Assembly (NCBI GenBank): GCA_028821775.1
Contig: JAPKFB010000003.1
Location: forward strand, 62,001-126,000
Direction of reading: 5' to 3'
Length of the DNA stretch: 64,000 bases
Source of the DNA: Roseibacillus sp.
GTDB lineage: Bacteria; Verrucomicrobiota; Verrucomicrobiia; Verrucomicrobiales; Akkermansiaceae
Made by a program: the position numbers and the translations under genes. Below the pieces are notes generated by a model. It was not told where the DNA came from and did not search any database. It saw only the letters and a program-made list of their open reading frames with translations. Of this stretch, positions 48,402-59,600 are shown in pieces; positions within the stretch are counted from its first letter, which is position 1, and each line of letters opens with the position of its first letter.

Positions 48402-49694
48402 ATGGGTCCCATGATGAGACCTCTCGCAACGACCGCTCTAACAACTTCGCTGATCACGGCATTAACTCTGCTTGCCGCGGGCGCGGAGGAATTGCATTGG
48501 CCAGGCTTGCTTGGTCCGCAGCGCAATGGTTGGGTAGACCACTTCAAGCTCCCGACCATGTGGCCGAAGGGGTTGAGGCAGCTCTGGAAGGTCGAGGTGG
48601 GGACGGGCTACGGATCGCCACTTGTTTCCGGCAACCGAGTCTATCAGCACGCCCGCCAGGGAGAGGATGAGGTTGTTTGGGGTCTCGATCTCAAGGCCGG
48701 CAAGGTCGTGTGGCGAAAGAGCTATCCCGTGCCGTTCAAAATGGGTGGCGGGGGAGAGCGTCACGGGAAGGGACCCAAGTCGTGTCCGGTGTTGTCGGAT
48801 GGCCGACTTTTCACCTTGAGCATTACCGGAGTGCTCTCGGCGTGGGAAGCGACCTCGGGTGATCTTCTTTGGCGCCAGGACTACCGCTCGAAGTTTCAAC
48901 AAAACCAACCGAACTGGGGTGTTGCGACCTCGCCGCTTGTGGATGGCGAGCGGTTGATCGTGCACTTGGGAAACGACAAGGAAGGCGCCTTGCTCGCCTT
49001 CAACGTCAAAACCGGAAAAGAGATTTGGAGCCAAGGCAAGGACGGGGCCTCCTACTCTTCTCCGCTCTTGGTCGAGATTCAGGGAGTGCGTCAGATCGTA
49101 CAGTGGAATCATGAAGCTCTGGTCGGGGTGGAGAGTGAATCGGGTCGCTTATTGTGGAAGCATCCCGCCCCGCACGTCGGGCACAATCAGAACATGCCCA
49201 CCCCGGTTTTTCACCAGGGGCGTATTCTTTTAGGTGGAGAGCAGCGCGGGATTCAGAGCCTGGAACCGCACATGGAAGATGGGGACTGGACTGTGAAGAA
49301 AATCTGGCATCAGAGGGAGGTGGCGCTCGACATGAGCACGGCCGTCATCAATGGCGAATTGCTCTACGGCTTTTCCCATTTCAAGTCGGGACAACTTTTT
49401 TGCCTCGATCCCAAGAGCGGTCAAGTGCTCTGGCAGAGTCCGGGAAGGACGGGGCAAAATGTGGCGTTTCTGGCGCTGCCCGGCCACGTGGTGGCGCTGG
49501 TCAATGATGGACAGTTGCGAATCATTCCGGCCGTTCGTGAGCGCTATGAGCAGGTGGCCAGCTATCAGGTGGCGGAACGCGAGACCTGGGCGCCTCCGGT
49601 TTTCCTGAAGAATGAACTCCTCGTGAAGGACCAGAAGACCCTCACGCTATGGTCGCTGCAGGGCGCGAAGGCCGGGGCGGCGACCGCTCGATAA
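48402..49694 (+). CDS. PQQ-like beta-propeller protein (BamB-like fold), secreted
   Basis: LHWPGLLGPQRNGWVDHFKLPTMWPKGLRQLWKVEVGTGYGSPLVSGNRVYQ; LLWRQDYRSKF; repeated GKEIW, GRLLWKH, GQVLWQSPG blades. Confidence 0.92.
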   Translation: MGPMMRPLATTALTTSLITALTLLAAGAEELHWPGLLGPQRNGWVDHFKLPTMWPKGLRQLWKVEVGTGYGSPLVSGNRVYQHARQGEDEVVWGLDLKAGKVVWRKSYPVPFKMGGGGERHGKGPKSCPVLSDGRLFTLSITGVLSAWEATSGDLLWRQDYRSKFQQNQPNWGVATSPLVDGERLIVHLGNDKEGALLAFNVKTGKEIWSQGKDGASYSSPLLVEIQGVRQIVQWNHEALVGVESESGRLLWKHPAPHVGHNQNMPTPVFHQGRILLGGEQRGIQSLEPHMEDGDWTVKKIWHQREVALDMSTAVINGELLYGFSHFKSGQLFCLDPKSGQVLWQSPGRTGQNVAFLALPGHVVALVNDGQLRIIPAVRERYEQVASYQVAERETWAPPVFLKNELLVKDQKTLTLWSLQGAKAGAATAR

Positions 49695-49821
49695 GGGACG
49701 ACTCCCGCGCTGCCGGGGTGGATGATACCCTGACGCTTAGCGGTGCTCTGTTTGTGGTCGCACCATCTGGGGCCAATTTTTGCTTTAGGCATCGGCCCTT
49801 TTGTTGCTAGCTGCCTCAACC

Positions 49822-50451
49822 ATGAAATCAATTGTGTTCGCCCTTGGCGCTCTTGTTGCCTCCACCTCGCTCAGCCTCGCCGATCATCACGAATTCACCA
49901 CGGTCTTCGATGGCAAGGACCTCTCGAATCTGACCACCAAGGGGAACTGGAAGATCCAGGAAGACGGAGCGCTTTTCCTTGAGCCTCGGCCGGGTGAAAA
50001 GGGCTGGTCCCGCTACGGGTCCTACCTCTGGTTGAAGGACGAATATCAGGATTTCGTGGTGGACTTTGAATACAAGCACCCGAAAGGAGGGAACTCTGGA
50101 TTCTACTTCCGGATCTACGACGAGTCGGACCCTACTGCGCATGGCTTCGAAGTGCAGATTCTCGACTGCTTCGGCAAGAAGAAACTCGGACAGCATGATC
50201 TTGGGGGCGTAATCCAGACGGCCGGCCCGCTCACGAACGCCGCCAAGAAGCCCGGGGAGTGGAATCGCATGGTCGTGACCCTGAAGGACGGAAAATTGAC
50301 GGTAGAGCTCAATGGGAAAAAAGTTCAGGACGGCCTCGATCTTGCTGCGAAAAAGCCCAAGGGCAAAAAACTCGCCGCCAAGGGCAAGATCGCGATCCAG
50401 GATCACGGACTGCCGTTCTGGGTGCGCAACATCAAGGTGAAGGAGCTCTAG
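49822..50451 (+). CDS. DUF1080 (3-keto-disaccharide hydrolase / LamG-like) secreted protein
   Basis: MKSIVFALGALVASTSLSLA signal; FTTVFDGKDLSNLTTKGNWKIQEDGALFLEP; FVVDFEYKHPKGGNSGFYFRIYDESDPTAHGFEVQILD; GEWNRMVVTLKDGKLTVELNGKKV; GKIAIQDHGLPFWVRNIKVKEL. Confidence 0.95.
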   Translation: MKSIVFALGALVASTSLSLADHHEFTTVFDGKDLSNLTTKGNWKIQEDGALFLEPRPGEKGWSRYGSYLWLKDEYQDFVVDFEYKHPKGGNSGFYFRIYDESDPTAHGFEVQILDCFGKKKLGQHDLGGVIQTAGPLTNAAKKPGEWNRMVVTLKDGKLTVELNGKKVQDGLDLAAKKPKGKKLAAKGKIAIQDHGLPFWVRNIKVKEL

Positions 50452-50760
50452 GCTTCAAGCCGCGGCCTGCTTTGGGATTTCCCACCATTCAATTCACGAT
50501 CAGGATCTCGTCGGCGCTCCGCAGGTTCTCATCTCCTCTCAGGGTGACGAAGCCAAGGGTAATATAGACTGTTCGCACGCTAGGGACGAGGGACGGTATT
50601 GTCTGGCCGGATTTTCGAATGGGCGGCGACTTTTGAGGAGGAGAGCACCCGATCATGGAAGAAGGATCGCCTGGATTGACTCCAGGCCCACTCCGCTCTT
50701 TTTGGGAGTTGCCCCCAGTTCTCGATTCACTCGGGCTGGCGGATCCTCTAGCTTCGCGAC

Positions 50761-51390
50761 ATGCGGCGGACGGTGGACCCTGAAATTCTCGATGGCTTGC
50801 CGGCAGACGATCCGGAAGCGGTGGGGAGTCGGCGGGATCTGAGGCGGATCAATGTCCTGATGGGCAACCTCACTTGGATGCAGCGCGCGATGCGGAAGTT
50901 GCCGGAAGGGGGTGGTCGGTGCCTGGTGGAGATTGGGGCCGGAGAGGGAGGGCTCCTGGAACGGGTGCGGGATGATTTCGATTCGGTTCGTGGGGTGGAT
51001 TTGGCTCCGCGGCCGGCTGGTCTGAGTGTAGAGATCGGATGGAGCCAGGGGGATGTATTCGAGCATCTGGGGGAGGGCGATCTTCTGGCGGCCAACTTGT
51101 TTCTGCATCATTTCAAGGATGGGCATCTGCGGGAATTGGGAGAGAGGGTGCGGAAGTTCAAGGCGCTGTGTTTTTCGGAACCGCGGCGATCTCGGTGGGC
51201 GATCTTGGAGAGCTATGCTCTTGTTCCCTTTGTGAACCGCGTCACTCGCCACGACATGATGGTCAGTGTTCGCGCGGGATTCGTGCGGGGAGAGTTGCCG
51301 GAACTGTTGGGCTTGGGCGCGGGCTGGGAAGTAAGGGAGGAAGTTTCATTGCTGGGGGCCTGTCGGCTGCTAGCGTGGCGAGCGGATTGA
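50761..51390 (+). CDS. SAM-dependent methyltransferase (type III PKS cluster)
   Basis: MRRTVDPEILDGLPADDPEAVGSRRDLRRINVLMGNLTWM...GRCLVEIGAGEGGLLERV (motif I), LLAANLFLHHFKDGHLREL; first gene of a tight three-gene run. Confidence 0.88.
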   Translation: MRRTVDPEILDGLPADDPEAVGSRRDLRRINVLMGNLTWMQRAMRKLPEGGGRCLVEIGAGEGGLLERVRDDFDSVRGVDLAPRPAGLSVEIGWSQGDVFEHLGEGDLLAANLFLHHFKDGHLRELGERVRKFKALCFSEPRRSRWAILESYALVPFVNRVTRHDMMVSVRAGFVRGELPELLGLGAGWEVREEVSLLGACRLLAWRAD

Positions 51391-52403
51391 AGGAGATTAC
51401 GATAGCAGGGGGCGGATTGGCAGGATTGTCGCTGGGGATTGCCCTGCGGCAGCGGGGCGTGCCGGTGGCCCTGTCCGAGGCGGGCTGCTATCCGCGCCAT
51501 CGGGTGTGCGGCGAATTTATCAATGGAGTGACGATGGAGACTCTGCAAGAACTCGGGATCGGCGAGTTGTTCCACGACGCGCGGCGGCATCGGTCGACCC
51601 AGTGGTTTGTGAGGGAAAGAAAGATCTACGACGCGAAGTTGCCGCAGGCCGCTCTCGGGATTTCGCGTCACACCTTGGACCAGCGGCTCGCTGCGGAGTT
51701 CGAGCGCTTGGGTGGAGAGTTGCGGACGGGGTCCCGAATGGCGCGGGAGGGAAGGGAGGGGCTGGTTTGGGCCGCCGGACGCAGGGCCGAGCGTGGGAGC
51801 GATTGGCTGGGACTGAAAGTGCATCTCATGGACTTGGCGATGGAGGCCGACCTTGAATTACATATCGGGGAAGCGGGCTATCTCGGTCTCGCGCCGGTGG
51901 AGGGCGTTCGGGTCAACGCCTGCGGGTTGTTCCGGAAACGGAGCGAGTTGAAGGGCAAGGGGGCAGAGTTGCTGTGGCAATATCTGGAGAAAAATCGCCT
52001 GGAGCGGCTCGCGGCTCGCTTGCGAGAGGCGGGACGTGATGAATCCTCGTTCACGGGCGTGAGCGCCTTCCGGTTTGGTCGGCAGGATCTGGACGAGGGG
52101 CCCTGCGTGCTAGGAGATGCCGAGCGCATGATTCCGCCCTTCACGGGAAACGGAATGTCGATGGCTTTCGAGGCTGCCGAGGCCGCGCTTGAGCCCATGG
52201 TGGCCTATGCCGCCGGGCAGACCCGGTGGAGCGAGGTGATGGTGGCTCTGCGTGAACGACTGCGGATGAAATTTCGGAAGCGGATGGTTGCCGCTCGACT
52301 CTTGCATCCCTTTTTGCTTTCGGTTCCGGGGCACACCCTGCTCGCGCTGACAGCGCGCACGGGTCTTCTGCCATTCAATGCCCTCTTCCGGCTTCTTCGC
52401 TAA
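51387..52403 (+). CDS. FAD-dependent oxidoreductase, geranylgeranyl reductase / UbiH-like (type III PKS cluster)
   Basis: Within ORF 51039..52403; Rossmann motif [42 protein letters not shown] at the TTG start 51387, overlapping the upstream stop (TTGA); [31 protein letters not shown]. Confidence 0.88.
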   Translation: MKEITIAGGGLAGLSLGIALRQRGVPVALSEAGCYPRHRVCGEFINGVTMETLQELGIGELFHDARRHRSTQWFVRERKIYDAKLPQAALGISRHTLDQRLAAEFERLGGELRTGSRMAREGREGLVWAAGRRAERGSDWLGLKVHLMDLAMEADLELHIGEAGYLGLAPVEGVRVNACGLFRKRSELKGKGAELLWQYLEKNRLERLAARLREAGRDESSFTGVSAFRFGRQDLDEGPCVLGDAERMIPPFTGNGMSMAFEAAEAALEPMVAYAAGQTRWSEVMVALRERLRMKFRKRMVAARLLHPFLLSVPGHTLLALTARTGLLPFNALFRLLR

Positions 52404-52407
52404 GACC

Positions 52408-53430
52408 ATGTTCCTCCAGTCCCTCGCCAGCGCCTTTCCGCCGCACGTTTTCAGCCAGTCGGACTGTCTTGAGATTGCGAAATCGACACCAGCGGTGAAG
52501 GGGTTGAAGCCGCGCTCGAAAGCACTCCTGCTCAAGATTCTAGCCGGTGACAGTGGGATCGCGAAACGGCATTTCGCGTTGGGGGATCCGGACACAATGT
52601 TCGACCGCAGCGCGGAACAGTTGAATTGCGAGTTTGAAGTGGAGGCTCCCAAGCTCGCGGGGAAGGCCCTGCAAAAGGCTCTCGACGAGGCCGGGATGAA
52701 AGCGCGGGAGTTGGACGCTTTGTTCGTGTGCACCTGTACGGGATACCTTTGTCCGGGCGTATCGAGCCATGTCGCGGAGCATCTCGGGATGCGCAGGGAG
52801 GCTTTCCTGAATGATGTGGTGGGGCTTGGATGCGGGGCTGCGGTTCCGACCTTGCGGACAGCGCACGGGTTTCTTGCCGCCAACCCGCAAGCCACGGTGG
52901 CGACGGTGGCGGTGGAGATCTGTTCTGCGGCGTTCTATGTCGACGATAGTCCGGGAGTATTGATCAGTCTTTGTCTCTTCGGGGACGGGGCGTCGGCTGC
53001 GATTTGGAAGGGCAAAGGGGAGGAGGGCCAATACGAGGCCGGGGAATTCCGGACCCTGCATCGACCAGAGGATCGCGAAAAGATCCGCTTTGTGAATGCG
53101 GGCGGAAAGCTGCGCAATAAACTTCATCGCAGTGTTCCGGAAGTGGCCGGAGAAGCGGTCCGTGAGCTTTATGCGGCCCGCCGGTCCGATCCGGACCAGA
53201 TCATCGCCCACACCGGCGGGCGGGATGTGGTGGATGTGTTGGAAGCCGCCATCCCGGAATTCACGCTCAAGGAGACGCGTCGTATTCTGCGGGATTACGG
53301 GAACTGTAGTAGTCCTTGCGTCCTGCTGGCGCTGGAAGAACGAATGCGGCATGACGAGGACGATCAACGGCTTTGGCTAACCAGTTTCGGGGCGGGTTTT
53401 TCGGCGCACTCCTTCGAGATGTGGCGATGA
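52408..53430 (+). CDS. Type III polyketide synthase (chalcone/stilbene synthase family)
   Basis: [27 protein letters not shown]; nucleophile [13 protein letters not shown] (Cys); [15 protein letters not shown] (His); [17 protein letters not shown] (Asn); [12 protein letters not shown]. Start [17 protein letters not shown] at 52408. Confidence 0.95.
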   Translation: MFLQSLASAFPPHVFSQSDCLEIAKSTPAVKGLKPRSKALLLKILAGDSGIAKRHFALGDPDTMFDRSAEQLNCEFEVEAPKLAGKALQKALDEAGMKARELDALFVCTCTGYLCPGVSSHVAEHLGMRREAFLNDVVGLGCGAAVPTLRTAHGFLAANPQATVATVAVEICSAAFYVDDSPGVLISLCLFGDGASAAIWKGKGEEGQYEAGEFRTLHRPEDREKIRFVNAGGKLRNKLHRSVPEVAGEAVRELYAARRSDPDQIIAHTGGRDVVDVLEAAIPEFTLKETRRILRDYGNCSSPCVLLALEERMRHDEDDQRLWLTSFGAGFSAHSFEMWR

Positions 53431-53462
53431 GGGCGCACTGAGTTGGGCAAACGCATGGGCGT

Positions 53463-54098
53463 GTGGGACTCAACGGGGAGATTCTGGCGGTCGCAACGGC
53501 TAAGCTGTCCAACTGCCCCGGAGTGGATCTGCAGCAAGGCTCCATTCTTGAGTTCCCTCTCGAGGACGGATTCTGCCACGGAGTGGTAGTTAATTTTGTG
53601 TTGCAACATCCGGAAGATGGCAGGGATGCGACCTTTTCTGAAACTCGTCGCGCTGTGGAAGAGTGTCGGCGGGTGCTTGCACCGGGTGGGAGCTTGGTCA
53701 TCCAAACCTGCTCGGTAGTGTAGGGTCAGAAGGGATATGGGGACTCGATCCCGATCCCCAATGCCGTTGACCGTGTACTCGAGCGCTACATCCCGCTCGA
53801 TATGTTGGAAGCGGGCATGCGCGGGGGTCGGACTGCAGACGGGCCAACGCCTGCCACAGCTTGATGAGATCTATCAGGGGGGTATATGGATCCGCGCGAC
53901 CCCACCCGCGGGGAGTGGCGCGGCGGTGATTCCAGTTGGGCGCTTGTCACAGAGGATGAGCTTGCGAGGTTGAACCGCAAAATCCAGGGCATGCCGGCGG
54001 ATGGTTCGATGGATCGCTTTCTCGTGGAGGGTGAGGAGCGAGGATGCGAGCACGGACAGGGGACCATCGCGATCGGCAGGAAGCCGCTGACCGGCTGA
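53463..54098 (+). pseudogene. Degenerate class I SAM methyltransferase with a stop and at least two frame changes
   Basis: ILAVATAKLSNCPGVDLQQGSILEFPLEDGFCHGVVVNFVLQHPEDG...RRAVEECRRVLAPGGSLVIQTCSVV* / DSIPIPNAVDRVLERYIPLDMLEAGMR / AGVGLQTGQRLPQLDEIYQGGI / MDPRDPTRGEWRGGDSSWALVTEDELARLNRKIQGMPADGSMDRFLVEGEERGCEHGQGTIAIGRKP. Confidence 0.85.
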
Positions 54099-54184
54099 GT
54101 GAGAGTTGACGTCTCCATCCTTTCCATGATTGGTCCCGCATGGTAAGGGTGTGATCACGCTCGTTTGCAGCTTCAGCCCGTTTT

Positions 54185-55495
54185 ATGTCCATTGATCCCC
54201 GCTCTCCCATTACCCGTTGGCTGTCGAGAGCGCCGGACGTTTCTTTTTCGCTGTATGCAGTAGCGGCTGCCTTTACGGCCTACTTTTGTATGTATGCCTT
54301 TCGCAAACCGCTCAGTGCGGCGTCCTACAGCGAAATCTCCCTCCAGTTGAGTCTCTTTGGTCAAGAGCTCGTGCCCAAGACCATCTTCGTGACCTCCCAG
54401 ATCTGCGGCTACTGTGTTTCGAAGTATGTGGGCGTCAAGATTTGCTCCGAAGTCACGCGGAGTAAGCTCCCGCTTTGCCTCGTCGCGGCGATCGTGGTGG
54501 CTTGGCTTTCTCTGCTCCTCTTTGCCGTTCTTCCGGTAAGGCTCAAAATTCTCGCCATATTTTGCAACGGCCTGCCCTTGGGATTCATCTGGGGATTCGT
54601 GGTGCGTTATCTCGAAGGTCGTCGCACCTCGGAGATTCTCCTCGCCGGGCTCTCGTGCTCCTACATTCTCGCCAGCGGAGAGGTGAAGAGTGTCGGGAAG
54701 TGGCTCATCCAGGACCATAATGTCCCCGAACTATGGATGCCCTTCGTCACCGGGGCCGTGTTCTTCGTCCCCTTTCTGCTCGCGGTATTTCTCCTCAAAC
54801 AGCTGCCTCCTCCTACCGATCACGACGTCAAACTCCGAACGGTGCGTCAAAGTATGGATGGAGCCGAGCGCTGGAATTTTGCCAAGCGTTTTCTTCCTGG
54901 ATTGCTCCTCTTGCTGGTCACCTATTTTTTCCTGACCGCCTTTCGGGATTTCCGGGATAACTTCCAACATGAACTTTTCGAGGAGATGGGAATCAAGGAC
55001 TCGGGGGCATTTTCACGCACGGAGCGGCCAGTGGCGTTCGGGGTGATGGCAGCACTCGCCATGCTCTACCTGATCAAGAGCAATCGCTGGGGACTGCTTG
55101 CGACCTACTTGTTGATGATTGCAGGACTCGCTCTCCTGGCGATCTCCACCATTCTTTATCAGGCGGGGTCGCTCCAGGGCGAAACCTGGATGATCCTCTC
55201 CGGTCTCGGAGCGTATCTCGCCTACGTTCCCTACGGGAGTGTTCTCTTCGATCGCACCATCGCCTACACCCGCTATGCCGGAACGGCCGTCTTCGCGATC
55301 TACCTCGCCGATGCGGTGGGCTACACCGGCTCGGTCGGGATCATGTTTTACAAGGACTTCTTCGCAAGTGAGACGAGCCGGCTCGAATTTTTCCAGGGGT
55401 TTGTTTATGTGCTCACGATTGTGGGCACGATCCTGCTGGTTTTCTCGGCACTCTATTTCGTCAAGTCCAGCCAGGGGGGCGGAAAGTCGGGGTAG
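54185..55495 (+). CDS. Multi-spanning membrane protein (DUF5690-like, MFS-type)
   Basis: SLYAVAAAFTAYFCMYAFRKPLSAASY plus about 12 hydrophobic segments. Confidence 0.85.
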   Translation: MSIDPRSPITRWLSRAPDVSFSLYAVAAAFTAYFCMYAFRKPLSAASYSEISLQLSLFGQELVPKTIFVTSQICGYCVSKYVGVKICSEVTRSKLPLCLVAAIVVAWLSLLLFAVLPVRLKILAIFCNGLPLGFIWGFVVRYLEGRRTSEILLAGLSCSYILASGEVKSVGKWLIQDHNVPELWMPFVTGAVFFVPFLLAVFLLKQLPPPTDHDVKLRTVRQSMDGAERWNFAKRFLPGLLLLLVTYFFLTAFRDFRDNFQHELFEEMGIKDSGAFSRTERPVAFGVMAALAMLYLIKSNRWGLLATYLLMIAGLALLAISTILYQAGSLQGETWMILSGLGAYLAYVPYGSVLFDRTIAYTRYAGTAVFAIYLADAVGYTGSVGIMFYKDFFASETSRLEFFQGFVYVLTIVGTILLVFSALYFVKSSQGGGKSG

Positions 55496-55575
55496 GACAG
55501 GGCTTGCCCTTTGGCGGTTGCTCCACTCATTCCGGGCCGTGGGAGGGAGGATCCCACCGGCAATTCGACGAGAGG

Positions 55576-56592
55576 CTACAACTTGCCGACCTGAACCGCC
55601 GCGCCCATGTTGGCGATGCCGGGACCGAAGTATTGTTTGCCGAGGGGAAGGATCATGGGTTCCTCGAAGGGGCGATGCGTCACCATGGCTGCGAGTTCGT
55701 CGAGGCGGTTGATGAGGTCTTGCGGCAAGGCGCCTTTCTCGACTGCCGCCACGCTCGCTTCGAGGTGCTCCACGGTCTTGCAACCGATTGGAACGGTTGA
55801 AATGTCCGGATCGGAGATCACAAATCGCAGACACATCTCCGCGGCCGTCATGCCTGCTTCGTCGAGGAGTTTGTAGTAGCCCAGCAACTGTTCCTGCCGG
55901 GCAGTCGCGAGCCAGAAGGGTTGGGCGCGCACTTCATCCTCTGCGCGTTTGGTCAGGAACCCCTGGCCCATGGTGGAGCCGAGCACGATACCCATATCAT
56001 TTTCCAGCGCGGCCGGGATCAGGGTCTGCCTCGCTTCCCGAAAGAGGACGTTGTAGTTGAAGGCCGCGAGGACGACGTCAAAGCGATTGCTGCGCACGAG
56101 GGCGGTCATCTCCGTGATCGTCGTTCCGGCGAGGCCGTTGTAGCGGATCTTGCCTGCGGTCTTGAGCTCGTCCATCAGTTGCAGGGCGGGGCCGTCGAGC
56201 GGATCATAGCTCGTCCACCAGGGGTACTGCTGGGGTCGGTCCGGTTCATGAACCATGAGGATGTCGATGTGATCGCGGCCCAAGAGGCGCAGGCTCTCGT
56301 CAACCGAGGCGCGCAGGGCGTCAATATCCTGGGGGTCGAAGGGCTGTGGCCGACCGCCGAGTTTGGTGGTGATGATGAGCGGGGCCTCCAATCCACTGAT
56401 GGCTTGTCCAACCGTCAACTCGCTGTCGGCATAGGCGGGGGCGGTGTCGATCGCATTGACGCCGAGTTCGATGGCCCGCTGCATGATGCGTCGCGTCTCC
56501 GCTTCTCCGCCCGCCAGTGATGAGGTGTAGAGTCCCCCGATTGAGAGAACGCTGATCTCGAGGTCCGTGCGCCCCAGTCTTCTTGTTTCCAT
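55576..56592 (-). CDS. Aldo/keto reductase
   Basis: METRRLGRTDLEISVLSIGG, AIELGVNAIDTAPAYADSELTVGQAI, LLGRDHIDILMVHEPD, NVLFREARQTLIPAALENDMGIVLGSTMGQGFL. Confidence 0.95.
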   Translation of the reverse strand: METRRLGRTDLEISVLSIGGLYTSSLAGGEAETRRIMQRAIELGVNAIDTAPAYADSELTVGQAISGLEAPLIITTKLGGRPQPFDPQDIDALRASVDESLRLLGRDHIDILMVHEPDRPQQYPWWTSYDPLDGPALQLMDELKTAGKIRYNGLAGTTITEMTALVRSNRFDVVLAAFNYNVLFREARQTLIPAALENDMGIVLGSTMGQGFLTKRAEDEVRAQPFWLATARQEQLLGYYKLLDEAGMTAAEMCLRFVISDPDISTVPIGCKTVEHLEASVAAVEKGALPQDLINRLDELAAMVTHRPFEEPMILPLGKQYFGPGIANMGAAVQVGKL

Positions 56593-56652
56593 AATTGGCT
56601 TTGGTCGGATTGCTGGTCTTGCCTGACTCCCTCCGTATTTGTTGAATTCAGC

Positions 56653-59600
56653 TCAAGGTCCCGCTTGGACCCGCAGGCGCGCGAACTGTTGATTGCCTGC
56701 GGATTGAGGCAGGGGAGAGCGCCAGCTTTCGGTCACCAGGCCGTCGTTGTCCTCACTGGGAGCTTGGCTCACCAGAATTCCTCCCGCCGTCCAGGAGACC
56801 AGATCCGAAGAAAATTCAACGATCCTGCCCACCTCATCAGTGGCCACTTGGTGTTGAAAACTGATCGTCAGGTAGGAATCAGCAAGGTCATTCACCATGA
56901 TGGTTTCGAGGGTCGCGACCGGAAGCAGATCCGAAGAGGAGACCTTGGGATCGCCTCCAAGGACGAACTCAAGCAAGGCGTCCAGGCCATCCCCGTCCTC
57001 GTCAGACTGAAGGTCGCTCACTCCGTGCAGCAGCATCCAGGCTGCGAGGGAGACCTCATCATCGGCGCCCGGGCTTCCTCCCGTGAAGCGGCTCAGGCGC
57101 CAGCTTGCGGCGTCGTTGTGATCGGGACTCAGGGGTTGGTTGACATCGATCAGGGTCAAGCTGAAACCTCCTCCATCTGCAGAGGCAGGCCAGGGGAACC
57201 TGTCGGAGTATTCGTCAAGGTCGTGAATGGGCAATCCCGCTCCATACGACAGTTTGAGGCGCTCACCGCTATTGCGAAGATTGTCCTCGGGGTATTCTCC
57301 TGCAATGGGGAACCCCGTGCCATAGCGCCTTTCAAAGGCTGCGATGTTCTTGACGACAAGGGCAAAGGAGTCGGGTTGCAGCGCTTCCACAGCGCTCCCC
57401 CCGAAGGTGAAATCGATTCCCTTCGTGAAGCGAACATCGCTGAGATCGAGAGGAATGGAGCCGACGTTTTTGAGTTCGACGAATTCGAACTCATCGCGGT
57501 TGGTTGAGATGGCGGTTTCGTTGCCGACCGGTTCGGGGGGATGGTACATGAACTCAGAGATCCGGAGGTTCTGTAGGTGGTCGGCAATATCCGGGACGGT
57601 GGTGGAGAATTGCAAGGGGCTCGACCAGTTGCTCCAGCGTCGCGCGGAATCCTTGAAGCGAACCCGGGCTCGATAGGTTCGGTCGACATGAACGGCCAAG
57701 GGAGGAAATTGGTAGGCGGTGCTGAAGGTGGTCAGTTCCCCCGACTCGAAAGCCCCCTTGATTTCATAGACGTTGGGCTGAAGAGGATCGTAGTTCGGGA
57801 CGGTGGGATTGTGCACCTCTCCCACCCGCCATTCCATCGCGGCGAAGGGAGATCCGGATGGGCTGCTGTATTCCGTGCAAGTGAATCTCAGATCGTCGAT
57901 CGGGAATTCGGGAGCGCCCTCAAAGGTCAGGGTGGGCCGGTTGGGGATCTGGCTGTTCTGCGTCAGGATGGTGGCTTTCATCCAGTTTCCCCGGGTGCCA
58001 AAATAGTTTTTCACGACCCGGATCATGCCCGCGAAATTGTTTCCGCTGGCGATATCGTAGTAGCGATCCTTGTGATTGAGTCGGGGATGATTGTCCCACT
58101 GTCTGCGGTCGGCGTCCACCAGTGACGGCTGGCCGTTGGTCCAGACGAATTTGACGGTTTCATCGATGAGTTTGTATCCCTCGTCGCGGTTGTAGAGGAG
58201 ATCCATGATTTCGCGGACGCGATTCTGGTAATCGGTGTTGAAGGAGGGATTCAAGGCAACCTTCGATTTGAAATCATGGTTGCCATTTCCATACATGTTG
58301 TTGGCGAAGGTGAGGTCGAGATCCCACGGGTGAACTTCAAATTTCTCGGTCTCGGGATTGTGGTAATAGAAATAGTTTTTCCCATAGGCGATGTCGTAGT
58401 GGTGAATGCCTTCAACGATCGTGCGGTAACTCAGATACTTGTCGATATCGAGATTCTCCCGCCACCAACGGGCGGTGGGATTTCCGCTGCGGTAGGCGCT
58501 GATGAATGAAGTGACGTCGGACCGGTTGCTGACCTGGTTGGGTCCCTGGTTGTTGGACGACCCACTGTGGCCTTCAATCTTGTAAAGATTTGCGTCAGGC
58601 AGATTGTGTTCATCGAGGAACTGCCCGTCCATTTGCTCCACCGCCAGGAAGAGGCCGTAGTAGTCCGTGTCGTATTGGGTCGTTCCCGTCGATCGAGGAG
58701 AGTCGATGACATAGAACTGGAGATGGTGGGTCTCGCAGGCTTCCACGCCGCAGAGATCAAACAGTCGGAAGCCGACTCCTTCAAAGAGGCCCTGTTCCCC
58801 CCGATGTCCGAAGTTCACCTGTTGCACAATGGAGGAAAAATTCAGCTTGCTCCACTCGCTGTCGTATTTCTTGCCGTACTCGTCCCTGGCTTGAAAGCGG
58901 TGTCCGCGGTTGAAGTCGAACTTCCAGAAGTTCTTTCCATACTGGAACCGGTGCACCCCTCCGCGGGGGCGGTATTGAATGTGGTCATAGACTTCTCCAT
59001 CGTAAATCAGGGTGCCCGGCCAGAGGTATTCCGATCCGCCATACCCTCCGAACTGGGAGTCGGTTACCCACGATGAAGTGCTCAGGAGGAAGTAGGTCGG
59101 GATGCTGGACATGAGTTCGCCCGAGAAGTTCACCGGAGGATCGCCAGCCCGGATGGACCCCGCCCAGTCCGGAGTGCCGTCGTAGACAAAAAAGGCGAAG
59201 TTTGGTTGAGGATCGTCCTCATAAGGGACCCGGACTGAATTTCCCGAGGCATCGGTCACGGTGATCCGGTAGCGGATCAGGTAGCGGTTTCGCTGCACTG
59301 TGCCAGGAAGAGTGACGGTGAAGATGCCGTCTCCGGCGAGGAGGTCGTCATTCAAACCGTCGTCCGCCATGGGTACGGGATTCCAGGCGGTCGGCAGTTC
59401 GTAGCGCGGATCGAAGTTGGGAGACCCGTTGGAGCTGAACTTGAGATAGCGACAGAAGTAGCCACCGGGCCTGATCGTTTGATAGGCAAGGGAGACGGAG
59501 CTCACGCCCTCGGGATCGGTGACCCGGGCGGAAATCACCACCGGGACGTCGGAAGCAGGTTGCTTGGGCGTGTGGGACACCTGGCGGACCTGAGGAGGTG

